Source: Prevotella sp. (lineage in GTDB: Bacteria > Bacteroidota > Bacteroidia > Bacteroidales > Bacteroidaceae). From it: a stretch of 34,161 nucleotides of DNA. The position numbers and the translations under genes were made by a program. Positions 8,781-18,624 of the stretch are shown here, in pieces (positions within the stretch are counted from its first letter, which is position 1; each line of letters starts with the position of its first letter). The stretch spans positions 1-34,161 of the forward strand of contig JAFLSG010000022.1 of NCBI GenBank assembly GCA_022511065.1, read 5' to 3'. The notes below the pieces were generated by a model. It was not told the origin of the DNA. It searched no databases and saw only the letters and a list, made by a program, of their open reading frames with translations.

Positions 8781-11669
8781 ATGAAGACCTTTCTCGAATA
8801 TGTAGCAGCCGACCTGCTCGCAAAATATGGCACTGACCTGTCCCGCATTGCAGTCGTTTTCCCCAACAAGCGCGCCTCGCTGTTCCTCAACGAGCACCTT
8901 GCCCGAATGGCAGGGCAACCGCTTTGGAGTCCCGCCTACATCACCATCAGCGACCTCTTCCGCAGTCACTCTAATTTGAAAGTGGCAGACCCCATCAAGC
9001 TCGTCTGCGACTTGCACAAGTGTTTCACCCAATGCACAGGCATTGACGAGACGCTTGACCATTTCTACGGATGGGGGCAACTGCTGCTCTCCGACTTTGA
9101 CGACCTCGACAAGAACATGGCTGTCGCCGACCGCGTCTTTGCCAACCTCCGCGACATCCACGAGTATGACGACATCTCCTATCTCACCGAGGAGCAGCGG
9201 GAGATGATACGCCGCTTCTTCAGCAACTTCTCCGAAGACCACAACACCGAACTGAAGCAGCGCTTCCTACGCCTGTGGAGCCACATCGGTGACATCTACC
9301 ATACCTACAACCGCCATCTCGCCGACCAACAATTGGCATACGAGGGTGCGCTCTACCATCAGGTTGCCACAGACGATACCCTGCAATTTGAGTACGACAT
9401 TTACATATTCATCGGCTTCAACCTCTTGCAGCAAGTGGAGCAGACGCTTTTCCGCCGACTGAGGAAGGAGGGGAAGGCTCGCTTCTACTGGGACTTCGAC
9501 GACTACTATATCGGCAAGAACGAGGCAGGGCACTACATCGCCCAGTACCTCAGCGACTTCCCCAATGAGCTTGACACGCACGACAAGGAGGTTTACCACA
9601 ACTTTGCGCGCCCCAAGCAACTGACTTATATCTCCGCGCCGACGGAGAACATACAGGCTCGCTACATCAGTCAATGGCTCACCCCGGAGCGCATCGCCGC
9701 AGGCCGGAGGACTGCCGTCGTGCTATGCAACGAGGGGCTGCTACAGACCGTCATCCACTGTCTGCCCGACACGGTTGATAAGGTGAACGTCACCACGGGC
9801 TATCCCCTCTCGCAGGCTTCCGTCGCCTCGCTCGTCAGTCAGTTGTTCAGCCTTCGCACGGCAGGCTATGCCGTGCAGACCGACCGCTACCGCCTGCGCT
9901 ACGTGAACGCCGTGCTGCGCCATCCGTACGCCAAGTTCATCTCGCCTCTCCATCAGGAGTTGCACAAGGAGCTCAACGAGCAGAGGGTCTATTATCCCTC
10001 GCATGAGCTGCTTGCCCGCGACGAAGGGCTCGTCCTCCTCTTTCAGCCTCTCCCTGCCGACACAGACACTCCCAATGCTGCGCTTCTGCATTGGCTGCTT
10101 GCCGTCATCAGGCACATTGCCGTCAATAACCGCGAGACGGGTGAAGGTGGGCAACTTGCCTCCGAGTCACTGTTCCGCACATACACGTTGCTCAACCGCG
10201 TTGCCGACCTTGTGGATAGCCGTGACCTCGTGGTGGATGTCATCACGCTGCAACGCCTCATCGCGCAGCTTGTGCAATCTACATCCATCCCCTTCCACGG
10301 AGAGCCTGCCGAGGGCATACAGGTGATGGGCGTGCTCGAGACCCGCAACCTCGACTTCGACCACGTACTGCTGCTCTCCTGCAACGAGGGCAATATGCCG
10401 CGTGGGGTCAATGACACATCGTTCATCCCCTACAGCATCCGTAAGGCCTACGGGCTGACCACCATAGACCACAAGGTGGCTATCTATGCCTACTATTTCC
10501 ACCGCCTGTTGCAACGTGCCACGGATGTGACGCTCGTCTATAACAACTCCACCAACGATGGACAGACGGGTGAGATGTCGCGCTTCATGCTGCAGATGAT
10601 GGTGGAGAGTGGACAACGGATAGACTTCCAGACGCTCAAGGCGGGACAATACCCCACCACCCGTGCGCCGCAGGCCATCGGGAAGACCGAGGGAGTGATG
10701 GAGGCGCTGCGCAACCGCTTCGGCAAACTCCTCTCGCCCACCGCCATCGCCACGTATCTGCGCTGTCCGCTCCGTTTCTTCTACCGCTATGTTAGTGGCC
10801 TCACGGAATTAGACGATGTGGAGGAGGACACCATCGACAACCGCGTGTTCGGTAATATCTTCCACCTCGCCGCGCAGATGGTTTACGAGCGACTTATGCA
10901 GGTGTCGCCCACCATCACCGCCGATGCCATCAGTGAACTGCTAAAGACGGAGGTGGATATTGAGCGAGCCGTCGATGCTGCCCTCACGCAAGAGCTGTTC
11001 AAGCCCAAGGATGCCAAGCGCACCCCGCAGCAACGCAAGGAAGCCAATCACAAACTGCCGCCTCTCGACGGGCTTCAGCTCATCAACCGCGAGGTTATCA
11101 TCAAGTACGTGCGCCTGTTGCTTGAGATTGACCGCCGCCTCGCCCCGTTCACCATCATCGGACTTGAAGAGCCAGTCGCACAGGAGTTCACGATTCCCGC
11201 CGTCGGTGGAGACATCTCCATCAACCTCGGTGGCTACATCGACCGCCTCGACCGTATCACCGACCCCGAGACTGGTGAGGAGCGCATCCGCGTCATCGAC
11301 TACAAAACGGGAAGCCACCGCCTGAAAGCGCTTCCCGATGTGGATGCCATCTTCGACCCGAAGAACATCAAAGAGCACAGCGACTACTACCTGCAGACTT
11401 TCCTCTATAGTCACATCGTGCGCCACACCAAGGAGCAACCCGTCTCCCCCGCCCTGCTCTTCATCCAGCATGCCGGGGCAGATGACTATGACCCGACGCT
11501 CTGTCTCGGCAAGGAGCCTGTGCGCGACATTGCCCGCGAGTCTCCCCGCTTTATGGAATTGCTCAACGACAAGATTGCAGAGATCTTCAATCCAGAACTC
11601 CCCTTCACGCCCACCGACGACCGCACCCGCTGCCGCAGTTGTCCCTATGCCGCTGTGTGCGGAGGATAG
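8781..11669 (+). CDS. addB: AddB-type PD-(D/E)XK nuclease subunit
   Basis: Second subunit of the AddAB complex. The 962-residue chain lacks a recognisable Walker A motif at its N-terminus (RIAVVFPNKRASLFLNEHL takes its place), as expected for AddB-type subunits with inactivated helicase folds. The C-terminal nuclease domain is visible as FGNIFHLAAQMVYE, GGYIDRLDRI, RVIDYKTGSH near residue 838 and YYLQTFLYSH. A cysteine near residue 661 (YLRCPLRFFYRY) and three at the extreme C-terminus (CRSCPYAAVC, about 951-960) match the 4Fe-4S staple that closes the nuclease domain in this family. It lies 14 bases after addA in the same operon. Sequence conservation of AddB is low, so the call rests on the nuclease/Fe-S architecture and the context. 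Confidence 0.85.
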   Translation: MKTFLEYVAADLLAKYGTDLSRIAVVFPNKRASLFLNEHLARMAGQPLWSPAYITISDLFRSHSNLKVADPIKLVCDLHKCFTQCTGIDETLDHFYGWGQLLLSDFDDLDKNMAVADRVFANLRDIHEYDDISYLTEEQREMIRRFFSNFSEDHNTELKQRFLRLWSHIGDIYHTYNRHLADQQLAYEGALYHQVATDDTLQFEYDIYIFIGFNLLQQVEQTLFRRLRKEGKARFYWDFDDYYIGKNEAGHYIAQYLSDFPNELDTHDKEVYHNFARPKQLTYISAPTENIQARYISQWLTPERIAAGRRTAVVLCNEGLLQTVIHCLPDTVDKVNVTTGYPLSQASVASLVSQLFSLRTAGYAVQTDRYRLRYVNAVLRHPYAKFISPLHQELHKELNEQRVYYPSHELLARDEGLVLLFQPLPADTDTPNAALLHWLLAVIRHIAVNNRETGEGGQLASESLFRTYTLLNRVADLVDSRDLVVDVITLQRLIAQLVQSTSIPFHGEPAEGIQVMGVLETRNLDFDHVLLLSCNEGNMPRGVNDTSFIPYSIRKAYGLTTIDHKVAIYAYYFHRLLQRATDVTLVYNNSTNDGQTGEMSRFMLQMMVESGQRIDFQTLKAGQYPTTRAPQAIGKTEGVMEALRNRFGKLLSPTAIATYLRCPLRFFYRYVSGLTELDDVEEDTIDNRVFGNIFHLAAQMVYERLMQVSPTITADAISELLKTEVDIERAVDAALTQELFKPKDAKRTPQQRKEANHKLPPLDGLQLINREVIIKYVRLLLEIDRRLAPFTIIGLEEPVAQEFTIPAVGGDISINLGGYIDRLDRITDPETGEERIRVIDYKTGSHRLKALPDVDAIFDPKNIKEHSDYYLQTFLYSHIVRHTKEQPVSPALLFIQHAGADDYDPTLCLGKEPVRDIARESPRFMELLNDKIAEIFNPELPFTPTDDRTRCRSCPYAAVCGG

Positions 11670-11741
11670 GCGAAGTCAAACAAACAAAGTAAATGCAACG
11701 TTTTTAAGGCAATAATCTTCCACTCGTTCCGATGCTTCCTT

Positions 11742-11837
11742 CGCCTCGTCCCAATATCTCCTACGAGGTGTCCGAATATCTCCTTTACCCCCATAGGGAT
11801 TATTCCTTTCACTCGTAGAAGATATTGGAACGAGGCG
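11742..11837 (-). repeat. Long imperfect inverted repeat downstream of the HAD gene
   Basis: Two 26-base arms, 11742-11767 and 11812-11837, are inverted copies with 24 of 26 positions matching, separated by 44 bases. Both mismatches are C opposite A in a + strand transcript but G opposite U in a - strand transcript. A - strand RNA would therefore form an unbroken 26-bp stem with two wobble pairs. It starts 21 bases after the stop codon of the - strand HAD gene. It could be a 3' mRNA structure, a terminator or a small non-autonomous mobile element. No T-tract follows, so a simple intrinsic terminator is not indicated. Confidence 0.6.
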
Positions 11838-11858
11838 TAGGGACTAATCGCAAGGGAC

Positions 11859-12524
11859 TTACCCGACTGTGGAAGTCAGCAGTTGGGAAAGGGTCGCGAA
11901 GGTCATATCTTGATAGTCAGCAATCTGCAAATCGGAGAGGGGGGCGATGGCTTCTTGCGGATTGGTGGTGGTCAGCCCTACGACCGCCATCTGCGCCGCC
12001 CTGCCGGAGCGAAGCCCGTTGAAGCTGTCTTCAAAGACGATGCACTCACTCACATCTACGCCGAAACGCGCAGCGGCTTTCAGATAGCAGTCGGGATCGG
12101 GCTTACTGCGACTGAAATCCTCTGCCGTGAGGATGGCATCGAAGAGGGTATGGAAGTGAGGCTGACAGCGATAGACGCTCTCCATCTTCGCATGATTGGA
12201 GCTTGTGACCACCGCCGTGCGCACGCCGTTGGCACGCAGGTCGGCGATAAGCTGTTCAAATCCCCCGACGAACTCGAAGTTCATCGTCTGCTCAAACTCG
12301 TTGAGCCGTTGCGTGATGACCGCCTGCTCACGCTCCAACGTGCCGCTGAACCAGCGGTCGTAAATCTGCGTGAGCGTCTGCCCCTTGATTTCGTGCTCCA
12401 ATCCCGGGTGCTCGGGATGGTAAAGCCGGCACTGACTGCCCCAGAACACCGTATATTGAGGCTCCGTATCGAACACCACTCCATCGAGGTCAAACAAAGC
12501 CGCCTTGAATTTTCTCTGCTCCAT
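11859..12524 (-). CDS. HAD-family hydrolase (beta-phosphoglucomutase-like)
   Basis: A 221-residue haloacid-dehalogenase superfamily enzyme of the phosphatase/phosphomutase subgroup with an alpha-helical cap. Motif I is FDLDGVVFDTEP near the N-terminus, with the two catalytic aspartates. Motif II is VVTSSN, followed by SKPDPDCYLKAA (motif III lysine) and VFEDSFNGLRSGRAAQM (motif IV acidic residues). The substrate cannot be read from the sequence; related proteins act on sugar phosphates. ATG at 12524 is preferred over a TTG seven codons upstream, because the latter overlaps the probable -7 promoter box. The gene is divergent from the lipoprotein gene at 12624, and a long inverted repeat follows it. 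Confidence 0.85.
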   Translation of the reverse strand: MEQRKFKAALFDLDGVVFDTEPQYTVFWGSQCRLYHPEHPGLEHEIKGQTLTQIYDRWFSGTLEREQAVITQRLNEFEQTMNFEFVGGFEQLIADLRANGVRTAVVTSSNHAKMESVYRCQPHFHTLFDAILTAEDFSRSKPDPDCYLKAAARFGVDVSECIVFEDSFNGLRSGRAAQMAVVGLTTTNPQEAIAPLSDLQIADYQDMTFATLSQLLTSTVG

Positions 12525-12542
12525 AACCAATGATTTTGGGTG

Positions 12543-12550
12543 CAAAAGTA
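12543..12550 (-). promoter_or_regulatory. Bacteroidetes-type -7 box for the HAD gene
   Basis: On the - strand the bases read TACTTTTG, matching TAnnTTTG, 18 bases before the HAD start codon. No clear -33 TTTG was found at the right spacing, so this rests on the -7 match and position only. Confidence 0.45.
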
Positions 12551-12568
12551 AGATTTTTCCACGAGAAA

Positions 12569-12600
12569 TTTGCTATTCTGACAATTTAAGTGTATTTTTG
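12569..12600 (+). promoter_or_regulatory. Bacteroidetes-type promoter for the DUF3298 lipoprotein cluster
   Basis: TTTG at 12569-12572 and TATTTTTG at 12593-12600 are 20 bases apart. They match the Bacteroidetes -33/-7 consensus (TTTG, about 19-21 bases, TAnnTTTG). The start codon is 24 bases downstream of the -7 box. Together with the - strand -7 box at 12543-12550 this makes a compact divergent promoter region. Confidence 0.65.
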
Positions 12601-12623
12601 CCAGTAAGTTTAAGCATACGACA

Positions 12624-13436
12624 ATGAAGATAAAGAAACTGATGACGATGGTAGCCGTCCTGTCGCTGATGATGACAGGCTGCGGGGAGAGTGACGAGAA
12701 TACAGTGAATTTCAAGTCCGTGACGGTGGATAAGACGGTAAAGCTCGCTGCCGCGGACCCGAACACGCCCACGTGCAGCGTACACCTGCAACTGGCAGAG
12801 GCGACGGAAGAGAGCGGACACCGCGGGGAACTCATCAACGAAGAAGTGGCAAAGGTGCTGCTCAGCATCGAGGACACCGACGGAGTGGTGCTGAATGAAG
12901 CCGCCAAGGAATTTGCGGAGCGCTACACGAAATCGTATGTGGCAAACATGCTGCCGCTCTACAACCAAGACCGTGCCGACACGACACGACGCGCATGGTA
13001 TGAGTATCACTATGTCATCACCACCGAGACACAACCGGGCAGCAAGGGCACCGTCGCCTATCTCGCCACCGTGGATTACTACGAGGGAGGTGCGCACGGC
13101 ATCCATCAACTGCTGACGATGAACTTCGAGAAAAAGACAGGGCGCAGGCTGATGCTCGCCGACATCTTCGCAACAGGCTATGAGCAGCCGTTGAAGGAGA
13201 TTCTGATAAAGGCACTGAAGACAAAGGAAGGCGTGGAAACCTTGGCTGCGCTGAAGGAGAAGGGCTATCTTTTTGCGATGGACATGTTTGCCTCGGAGAA
13301 CTTCATTCTCGGCCCCACGACCATCACGTTTGTCTATAACCCCTACGAGATTGCGCCCTATGCCATGGGCAGCACCCAGCTTGTCATCCCGTACAGCGAT
13401 ATAGACAAACTGCTGAAGACCACCTTTGACTATTGA
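12624..13436 (+). CDS. DUF3298/RsiV-like lipoprotein
   Basis: A 270-residue lipoprotein: the N-terminus has a basic start, a hydrophobic stretch and the lipobox MMTGC, giving a lipid-anchored cysteine near residue 20. The C-terminal half looks like the DUF3298 fold: YEYHYVITTETQPGS, then VDYYEGGAHGIHQLLTMNFE, then a long helix-rich segment and FVYNPYEIAPYAMG. That Y-E-G-G-A-H pattern is characteristic of the family, which also occurs in the extracytoplasmic part of anti-sigma factor RsiV. The precise role is unknown; envelope sensing or ligand binding is possible. The following rsmG begins 4 bases after the stop, so the two are probably cotranscribed. Confidence 0.72.
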   Translation: MKIKKLMTMVAVLSLMMTGCGESDENTVNFKSVTVDKTVKLAAADPNTPTCSVHLQLAEATEESGHRGELINEEVAKVLLSIEDTDGVVLNEAAKEFAERYTKSYVANMLPLYNQDRADTTRRAWYEYHYVITTETQPGSKGTVAYLATVDYYEGGAHGIHQLLTMNFEKKTGRRLMLADIFATGYEQPLKEILIKALKTKEGVETLAALKEKGYLFAMDMFASENFILGPTTITFVYNPYEIAPYAMGSTQLVIPYSDIDKLLKTTFDY

Positions 13437-13440
13437 GCGT

Positions 13441-14064
13441 ATGGCAGACATCATCCGCAAATACTTCCCCCAGCTGACCGAGGAGCAGCAAAGACAGTTT
13501 GATGCGCTCGATGCACTCTATCGCGACTGGAATGCGAAGATTAACGTGATTTCGCGCAAGGACATCGACAATCTCTACGAACACCACGTGCTCCACTCCC
13601 TTGCCATTGCCAACACGGTGCATTTCAAGCCCGGCACGGAGATATTAGACTTCGGAACTGGAGGAGGTTTCCCGGGCATTCCCCTTGCCATCCTGTTCCC
13701 AGAATGCCGTTTCAAGTTGATTGACGGGACAGGGAAAAAGATTAAGGTGGTGCAGGAGGTATGCGCCGCCATCGGACTGACGAACTGCGAGGCGCAGCAT
13801 ATTCGCGGGGAGGAAGAAAAGGGGAAGTATGACTTCGTGGTGAGCCGCGCCGTGATGCCCCTGCCCGACTTGGTGAAGATTGTGAAGAAGAACATCTCCA
13901 AGACGCAGCGCAACGCACTGCCCAACGGCATCATCTGCCTGAAAGGTGGCGATGTGCAGGCAGAGATTCAACCCTTCCACAAGATAACGGAAGTGACGGA
14001 TATCAGCCAGTATTTCAAGGAAGAGTGGTTTCGCAAGAAGTATATCATCTATCTGCCTATATAA
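13441..14064 (+). CDS. rsmG: 16S rRNA (guanine-N7) methyltransferase RsmG
   Basis: RsmG (GidB) methylates N7 of G527 in 16S rRNA using S-adenosylmethionine. The 207-residue protein matches the family in length and motifs: the N-terminal helix region with WNAKINVISRKDIDNLYEHH and VLHSLAI, then the SAM-binding loop ILDFGTGGGFPGIPLAI, then FKLIDGTGKKIKVVQEV and the later catalytic region VVSRAVMPLPDLV. ATG at 13441 is preferred over a near-cognate start 15 bases upstream, because it falls just after the lipoprotein stop and gives the usual N-terminus. It is followed after 4 bases by an MBL-fold hydrolase gene. Confidence 0.95.
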   Translation: MADIIRKYFPQLTEEQQRQFDALDALYRDWNAKINVISRKDIDNLYEHHVLHSLAIANTVHFKPGTEILDFGTGGGFPGIPLAILFPECRFKLIDGTGKKIKVVQEVCAAIGLTNCEAQHIRGEEEKGKYDFVVSRAVMPLPDLVKIVKKNISKTQRNALPNGIICLKGGDVQAEIQPFHKITEVTDISQYFKEEWFRKKYIIYLPI

Positions 14065-14068
14065 ACCT

Positions 14069-14713
14069 ATGCTGAACATCAAGACATTCGTATGCAACCC
14101 GCTCTCGGAGAACACCTATGTGGTGAGTGACGAGACAAAGGAATGTGTCATCATCGACTGTGGCGCATACTACGACGGGGAGCGAGACGCACTGACCAAC
14201 TATATCAACGACAACCAACTGAAGCCTGTCCACCTGCTCTGCACGCACGGACATTTCGACCATAACTATGGCATCGACACCATATATAATATGTATGGGC
14301 TGAAAGCGGAGATTGGTGCGGGTGATGATTTCCTCATCAGTGACATTGCGGGACAGTTCAAGAAGATTGTGGGGGTGCAGCTGAACAGGCAATACCCCGC
14401 CGCAGGGCATTTCTTCGGGAAAGATGAGGTCATCCGTTTCGGCAATCATCAGTTGCAGGTGCTGCCCACCCCCGGACACACGCCGGGCGGTGTGACCTTC
14501 TATTGCAAGGAGGAAGCGATTGCTTTTTCGGGCGACACCCTATTCCGCATGAGCGTAGGGCGCACGGATTTTGAAGGGGGTGACTTCGGGCAGTTGCAGC
14601 AGAGCCTCAAAGAGGTGCTGGGCAAGTTGCCGGCAGAGACAAAGGTGTACTGCGGGCATGGGCCTACAACCTCCATCGGGGATGAACTTGCGTACAATCC
14701 TTATCTACGCTAA
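14069..14713 (+). CDS. MBL-fold metallo-hydrolase (glyoxalase II-like)
   Basis: A 214-residue metallo-beta-lactamase-fold hydrolase. The binuclear metal site is complete: THGHFDHNYG (HxHxDH motif), PTPGHTPGG, FSGDTLF (bridging aspartate) and the C-terminal VYCGHGPTTS. The order and spacing resemble hydroxyacylglutathione hydrolase and related small thioesterases. The length fits the short prokaryotic glyoxalase-II-like group rather than classical GloB, so the true substrate is unknown. It lies 4 bases after rsmG on the same strand and is probably the last gene of this small cluster; the neighbouring TPR gene is convergent. Confidence 0.88.
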   Translation: MLNIKTFVCNPLSENTYVVSDETKECVIIDCGAYYDGERDALTNYINDNQLKPVHLLCTHGHFDHNYGIDTIYNMYGLKAEIGAGDDFLISDIAGQFKKIVGVQLNRQYPAAGHFFGKDEVIRFGNHQLQVLPTPGHTPGGVTFYCKEEAIAFSGDTLFRMSVGRTDFEGGDFGQLQQSLKEVLGKLPAETKVYCGHGPTTSIGDELAYNPYLR

Positions 14714-14746
14714 GGATGTTCTGTTGAGTCCGCTCTCCCCCAAAGA

Positions 14747-15418
14747 CTACTTACACTTATCAAACCATTCCTTGAGCAAGCCGCGCGGGATTCCCCGCCG
14801 CACGGCAGCATTGAGTGTTTCCCGAGCCTCGGCAAAATTGCCCTGTTGCAGCAGTACATCGACCTTGGAAACGACATAGTCGGCATTCTTCGGTTGAAGA
14901 CGGATAGCCTCCTCCCAGTCATACGCCGCCACATCATAGAGTTTCTGCTCCGTCTCGTAGGCTGCCCGGGCTGCGTATGCATCGGCACTATCGGGGAACA
15001 TCTGCACGATTTGGTTCAGTTCATCAAAGGTGTCCGCCTTGCGCCCCATCTTCTGCAATACGTGTGCAAGTCCGAGCCGCGCCTCCAAGTGGCGAGGCTG
15101 AAGGGCAAGGAAAGCATCGTAATCGTTCTTTGCCAAGTCGTAATGGCGCAACTGCGTCTGGCAGAATGCACGGAAATAAAGGGCAGCAAGGTTGTGCTCG
15201 TCAAGGCGCAGCACACTGCCGTACTCCTCGATGGCATACTCCCATTGACGGAGGTTGATGTTTGCCTCCGCCTTCCGCAGCCGCAGGTCGGTGCTTCTGG
15301 GGTTCAGCCGTATCTCCTCAATGAGCGTGGAAACAGAATCACGCCACTGTTGAGGGGTCTGGGCAAACGCCGACGACGCACTCAACAGCAGCGTGAACAA
15401 AAGGATATGCTTACGCAT
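14747..15418 (-). CDS. Exported TPR-repeat protein
   Basis: A 223-residue protein with a clear Sec signal peptide (basic MRKH, hydrophobic ILLFTLLLS, and SSAFAQ as cleavage region). Tandem tetratricopeptide repeats follow, visible in segments such as [40 protein letters not shown] and [17 protein letters not shown], with the A/Y/G spacing of TPR helices. TPR domains mediate protein interactions; no enzymatic motif is seen. Its start codon overlaps the end of leuB by 8 bases, so it is the last gene of the leucine operon transcript. A biosynthetic role is not evident. The ATG at 15418 is chosen because it gives the signal peptide. Confidence 0.8.
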   Translation of the reverse strand: MRKHILLFTLLLSASSAFAQTPQQWRDSVSTLIEEIRLNPRSTDLRLRKAEANINLRQWEYAIEEYGSVLRLDEHNLAALYFRAFCQTQLRHYDLAKNDYDAFLALQPRHLEARLGLAHVLQKMGRKADTFDELNQIVQMFPDSADAYAARAAYETEQKLYDVAAYDWEEAIRLQPKNADYVVSKVDVLLQQGNFAEARETLNAAVRRGIPRGLLKEWFDKCK

Positions 15419-16472
15419 TCTTGATGTAATCAACAATCCAAGCACCTACTTCCTTCGTGCCATACTTGCCCGCACCCTCTACCTGTATCTCTGGTGTGCG
15501 CACATTGGCATCAAGAGAGGCATCCACCGCCTTGCGAATCAGCGCACCTTCCTTGTTCAGTCCGAAGTGCTCAAGCAGCATGGCTGCGGAGAGAATCTGC
15601 GCCAAGGGGTTGGCAAGGTTCTGCCCTGCCGCCTGTGGCCATGAACCGTGAACCGGCTCGAAGAGCGGGGTGTGCTCGCCGAGCGAACTGGAGGGCTGCA
15701 GACCCATCGAGCCTGTGATGCAACTGGTCTCGTCGGTCAGGATGTCGCCGAAGGTGTTCTCCGTCACAATCACATCGAAGAAACGAGGCTCCGTCAGTAC
15801 GCGCATAGCAGCATTGTCGATGAACATATAGTCGGTGTTCACCTCGGGATATTGCGGTGCCATCTCCTTGGCAATCTGTCGCCACAGACGACTGGAAGCC
15901 AACACGTTTGCCTTATCCACCACGGTCAGGTGCTTCTTGCGCTGCATTGCCATCTCAAAGGCTACCTTCAAGATTCGCTCAATCTCGGGGCGCGTATAGA
16001 TATCGGTGTCGTATGCCTTGTCGTTGTCCTGATACTTCTCACCGAAGTACATACCACCCGTAAGTTCGCGGATAACCACAAAGTCAGCACCCTTCAGCAG
16101 TTCGTCCTTCAGCGGGCTCTTGTGGAGCAGACAGTCGAAGGTGGCAACAGGGCGCACGTTGGCAAAAAGGCCCAACTTCTTACGCATGGCGAGCAGACCA
16201 GTCTCTGGGCGTACCTTTGCCGTTGGGTCGTTGTCGTACTTCAAGTCGCCAACACAGGCGAAGAGCACAGCATCTGCCTCCATACAAGCTTCGTGAGTAG
16301 CCTCGGGATAAGGGTCGCCAACGGCATCAATGGCACACGCACCAACGAGTGCTTCCTTGTAGTCAAACTGATGGTTGAACTTCTCGGCAATGGCATCCAT
16401 GACAGCCACGCCTTGTTTCATAATCTCGGGGCCGATACCATCGCCCGCGAGAACAGCAATTTTCAGATTCAT
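15411..16472 (-). CDS. leuB: 3-isopropylmalate dehydrogenase
   Basis: LeuB oxidises and decarboxylates 3-isopropylmalate with NAD in leucine synthesis; in citramalate-using organisms it can also act on the methylmalate intermediate. The 353-residue chain has the usual length. It begins with [15 protein letters not shown] and continues with [16 protein letters not shown] (a conserved E-L-T-G-G-x-Y-F-G), [24 protein letters not shown] and [12 protein letters not shown], with [18 protein letters not shown] in the nucleotide-binding region. It starts 2 bases after the upstream synthase gene ends and overlaps the TPR gene by 8 bases, showing a continuous operon. Confidence 0.95.
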   Translation of the reverse strand: MNLKIAVLAGDGIGPEIMKQGVAVMDAIAEKFNHQFDYKEALVGACAIDAVGDPYPEATHEACMEADAVLFACVGDLKYDNDPTAKVRPETGLLAMRKKLGLFANVRPVATFDCLLHKSPLKDELLKGADFVVIRELTGGMYFGEKYQDNDKAYDTDIYTRPEIERILKVAFEMAMQRKKHLTVVDKANVLASSRLWRQIAKEMAPQYPEVNTDYMFIDNAAMRVLTEPRFFDVIVTENTFGDILTDETSCITGSMGLQPSSSLGEHTPLFEPVHGSWPQAAGQNLANPLAQILSAAMLLEHFGLNKEGALIRKAVDASLDANVRTPEIQVEGAGKYGTKEVGAWIVDYIKNA

Positions 16473-16474
16473 AA

Positions 16475-18049
16475 TTATACTTCGTTGTTTATTTCATTTT
16501 CTATGATGTTCAGCATCTTGAAGGTCGCCTTGATGGCTGCCTCTGTCTGGTCGGCATCCAGTCCGCGTGTGCGGAGCACCCGCCCGTTGTCATTCCAAGT
16601 GATGACCGTCTGCACAAGTGCATCGGTGCGCCCGCCGGGCGGGATAGTCACCTGATAGTTGGCGAGGGTCGGGAACGTGCGGTCAAGGTATTTCCGATAG
16701 ATATAGCGGAGCGACTTCACGAAGGCATCATACTGTCCGTCGCCCGTGGAACTCGCCTCATACTGATGCCCGTTAATCTCCACCTTGATGTTTGCGCCCG
16801 GCTTGAGACCGTAGGCGGTAGATACCACATAACTGACGAGCTTCACCCTGTCTTCCGGCGCATCATGCTTGAGCACATCGCTCACGATGAAGGGCAAGTC
16901 CTCCTGTGTCACCAATTCTTTCTTGTCGCCTAATTCGGTGATGCGCTGCGTCACACGACGGGTCTGCTCTGGCGTGAGTTCAAGTCCCAACTCCTCCAGG
17001 TTCTTGGCGATGTTCGCCCGACCGCTGTTCTTCCCAAGCGCATACTCGCGCTTGCGCCCGAACCGCTCCGGTATGAGGTCATTGCAATAAAGGTTGTTCT
17101 TCTTGTCGCCGTCGGCATGGACACCCGCCACCTGCGTAAACACGTTGTCACCGATAATCGGTTGGTTCGGGGCAACTGCGATGCCGCTATAACTCTCCAC
17201 CAAACGGGAAATCTCGTTGAGCTTATCCTCGTGGATGCTGGTCTTGGCACGGAAATGGTCTTTCAGAATCACCTGCACGCTCGACAGCGGAGCATTACCG
17301 CATCGTTCACCCAGTCCATTGACAGTAACGTGCAGTCCCTTTGCTCCGCTCAGCACGGCAGCCAAAGAGTTGGACACGGCAAGATCATAGTCGTTATGGG
17401 CATGGAAATCAAAGTGCGTATCAGGATAGCGCTTGATCATCTTGCGGAAGAACTCGATGCACTGCAAGGGATTCATGATGCCCAACGTGTCGGGCAGCAT
17501 GAAGCGACGGATGCCCATATCGCAGAGCGCATCCATCACCTGATAGACATAGAGCGGGGAATCCTTCATGCCGTTCGACCAGTCCTCAAGGTAGAGATTG
17601 ACGGTGATGCCCTTCGAGCGGGCATATTTCACCGACTGGCACACATCCTCGATATGCTCCTCCGGCGTCTTGTGCAACTGCTCCCGGCAATGACGGAGCG
17701 AGCCTTTCGCCAACAGGTTGATGGTTTTGCAGCCACAGGAGTCAATCCAGTCAATGCTGAGTCCTCCATCTACAAAGCCAAGCACCTCCACGGCATCAAG
17801 ACGGTCTATCTGGCGGGCATAGCGACAAATCATCGTCACCGCCTCCTTCTCGCCCTCCGACACCCGTGCCGATGCCACCTCTATGCGATCCACGTTGAGG
17901 TCGCGCAGCAGCATGCGGGCTATCATCAGTTTCTCATGAGGCAAGAAACTGACACCGTTGGTCTGCTCTCCGTCGCGCAGCGTTGAGTCCATGATCTCTA
18001 TGAAGGGATGAATCCCCCCATAGCGCCCTACTTGTTCTGCTGTTCCCAT
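16475..18049 (-). CDS. Second LeuA/CimA-type synthase (possible citramalate synthase)
   Basis: A 524-residue acetyl-CoA-dependent condensing enzyme of the isopropylmalate/citramalate/homocitrate synthase family. The catalytic TIM barrel begins [20 protein letters not shown] (metal-binding D and R) and includes [19 protein letters not shown] and [16 protein letters not shown]. The C-terminal LeuA-type regulatory domain includes [19 protein letters not shown] and [15 protein letters not shown]. It lies between leuD and leuB in the same operon as a complete leuA, which suggests a different substrate. Citramalate (pyruvate plus acetyl-CoA) would make LeuCD and LeuB also serve isoleucine synthesis. 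The substrate cannot be proven here, and a second isopropylmalate synthase remains possible. The start overlaps leuD by 22 bases; later starts would remove the catalytic DSTLRDGEQ motif. Confidence 0.8.
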   Translation of the reverse strand: MGTAEQVGRYGGIHPFIEIMDSTLRDGEQTNGVSFLPHEKLMIARMLLRDLNVDRIEVASARVSEGEKEAVTMICRYARQIDRLDAVEVLGFVDGGLSIDWIDSCGCKTINLLAKGSLRHCREQLHKTPEEHIEDVCQSVKYARSKGITVNLYLEDWSNGMKDSPLYVYQVMDALCDMGIRRFMLPDTLGIMNPLQCIEFFRKMIKRYPDTHFDFHAHNDYDLAVSNSLAAVLSGAKGLHVTVNGLGERCGNAPLSSVQVILKDHFRAKTSIHEDKLNEISRLVESYSGIAVAPNQPIIGDNVFTQVAGVHADGDKKNNLYCNDLIPERFGRKREYALGKNSGRANIAKNLEELGLELTPEQTRRVTQRITELGDKKELVTQEDLPFIVSDVLKHDAPEDRVKLVSYVVSTAYGLKPGANIKVEINGHQYEASSTGDGQYDAFVKSLRYIYRKYLDRTFPTLANYQVTIPPGGRTDALVQTVITWNDNGRVLRTRGLDADQTEAAIKATFKMLNIIENEINNEV

Positions 18050-18624
18050 TGCTCGGTCTTAGCCTGATTCTCGACGAGATAGTCAATGTCGTCAAGTCCG
18101 TTCATCAAGCAGTGCTTCTTGTAGCCGTTGATCTCGAAATGCTCGCTCTTGCCCGTTGCCTTGTTGGTTACGGTCTGGTTGGGCAAATCCACCTCTACCT
18201 CCATCTTCGGGTCTTTCTGGATGCTCTCGAACAATTCCGCAAGGAATCCCTCGGACACTACGACGGGCAGCACGAAGTTGTTCAACTCGTTGTTCTTGTG
18301 GATGTCCGCGAAGAACGAACTGATGACCACGCGGAAACCATAGCCTGCAATCGCCCATGCCGCATGCTCACGCGACGAGCCGGAACCGAAGTTCTTGCCT
18401 GCCACGAGAATCACACCGCCGTATGTCGGGTCGTTCAATACGAAGTCCTTGTTGAGCGTTCCGTCGGCATTGTAGCGCCAGTCACGGAAAAGGTTGTCGC
18501 CAAAGAAACTCTCCTCGCGGGTGGTTGCCTTGAGGAAACGGGCAGGGATAATCTGGTCGGTGTCCACATTCTCCAACGGGAGGGGGACACAAGTGGATGT
18601 TATGACGTTGAATTTCTGTTTCAT
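18028..18624 (-). CDS. leuD: 3-isopropylmalate dehydratase small subunit
   Basis: LeuD is the swivelling small subunit of the isomerase that converts 2- to 3-isopropylmalate together with LeuC. The 198-residue protein has the usual length and motifs: [19 protein letters not shown] near the N-terminus and [19 protein letters not shown], with the substrate-contacting G-S-S-R-E-H-A. It overlaps leuC by 4 bases (ATGA) and the next synthase gene by 22 bases, so translation within this operon is likely coupled. Confidence 0.95.
   Translation of the reverse strand: MKQKFNVITSTCVPLPLENVDTDQIIPARFLKATTREESFFGDNLFRDWRYNADGTLNKDFVLNDPTYGGVILVAGKNFGSGSSREHAAWAIAGYGFRVVISSFFADIHKNNELNNFVLPVVVSEGFLAELFESIQKDPKMEVEVDLPNQTVTNKATGKSEHFEINGYKKHCLMNGLDDIDYLVENQAKTEQWEQQNK

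Noticed and set aside
11859..12545. TTG start at 12545 for the HAD gene
   Set aside because: It overlaps the TAnnTTTG box and adds seven residues with no conserved content; the ATG at 12524 gives the usual N-terminus.
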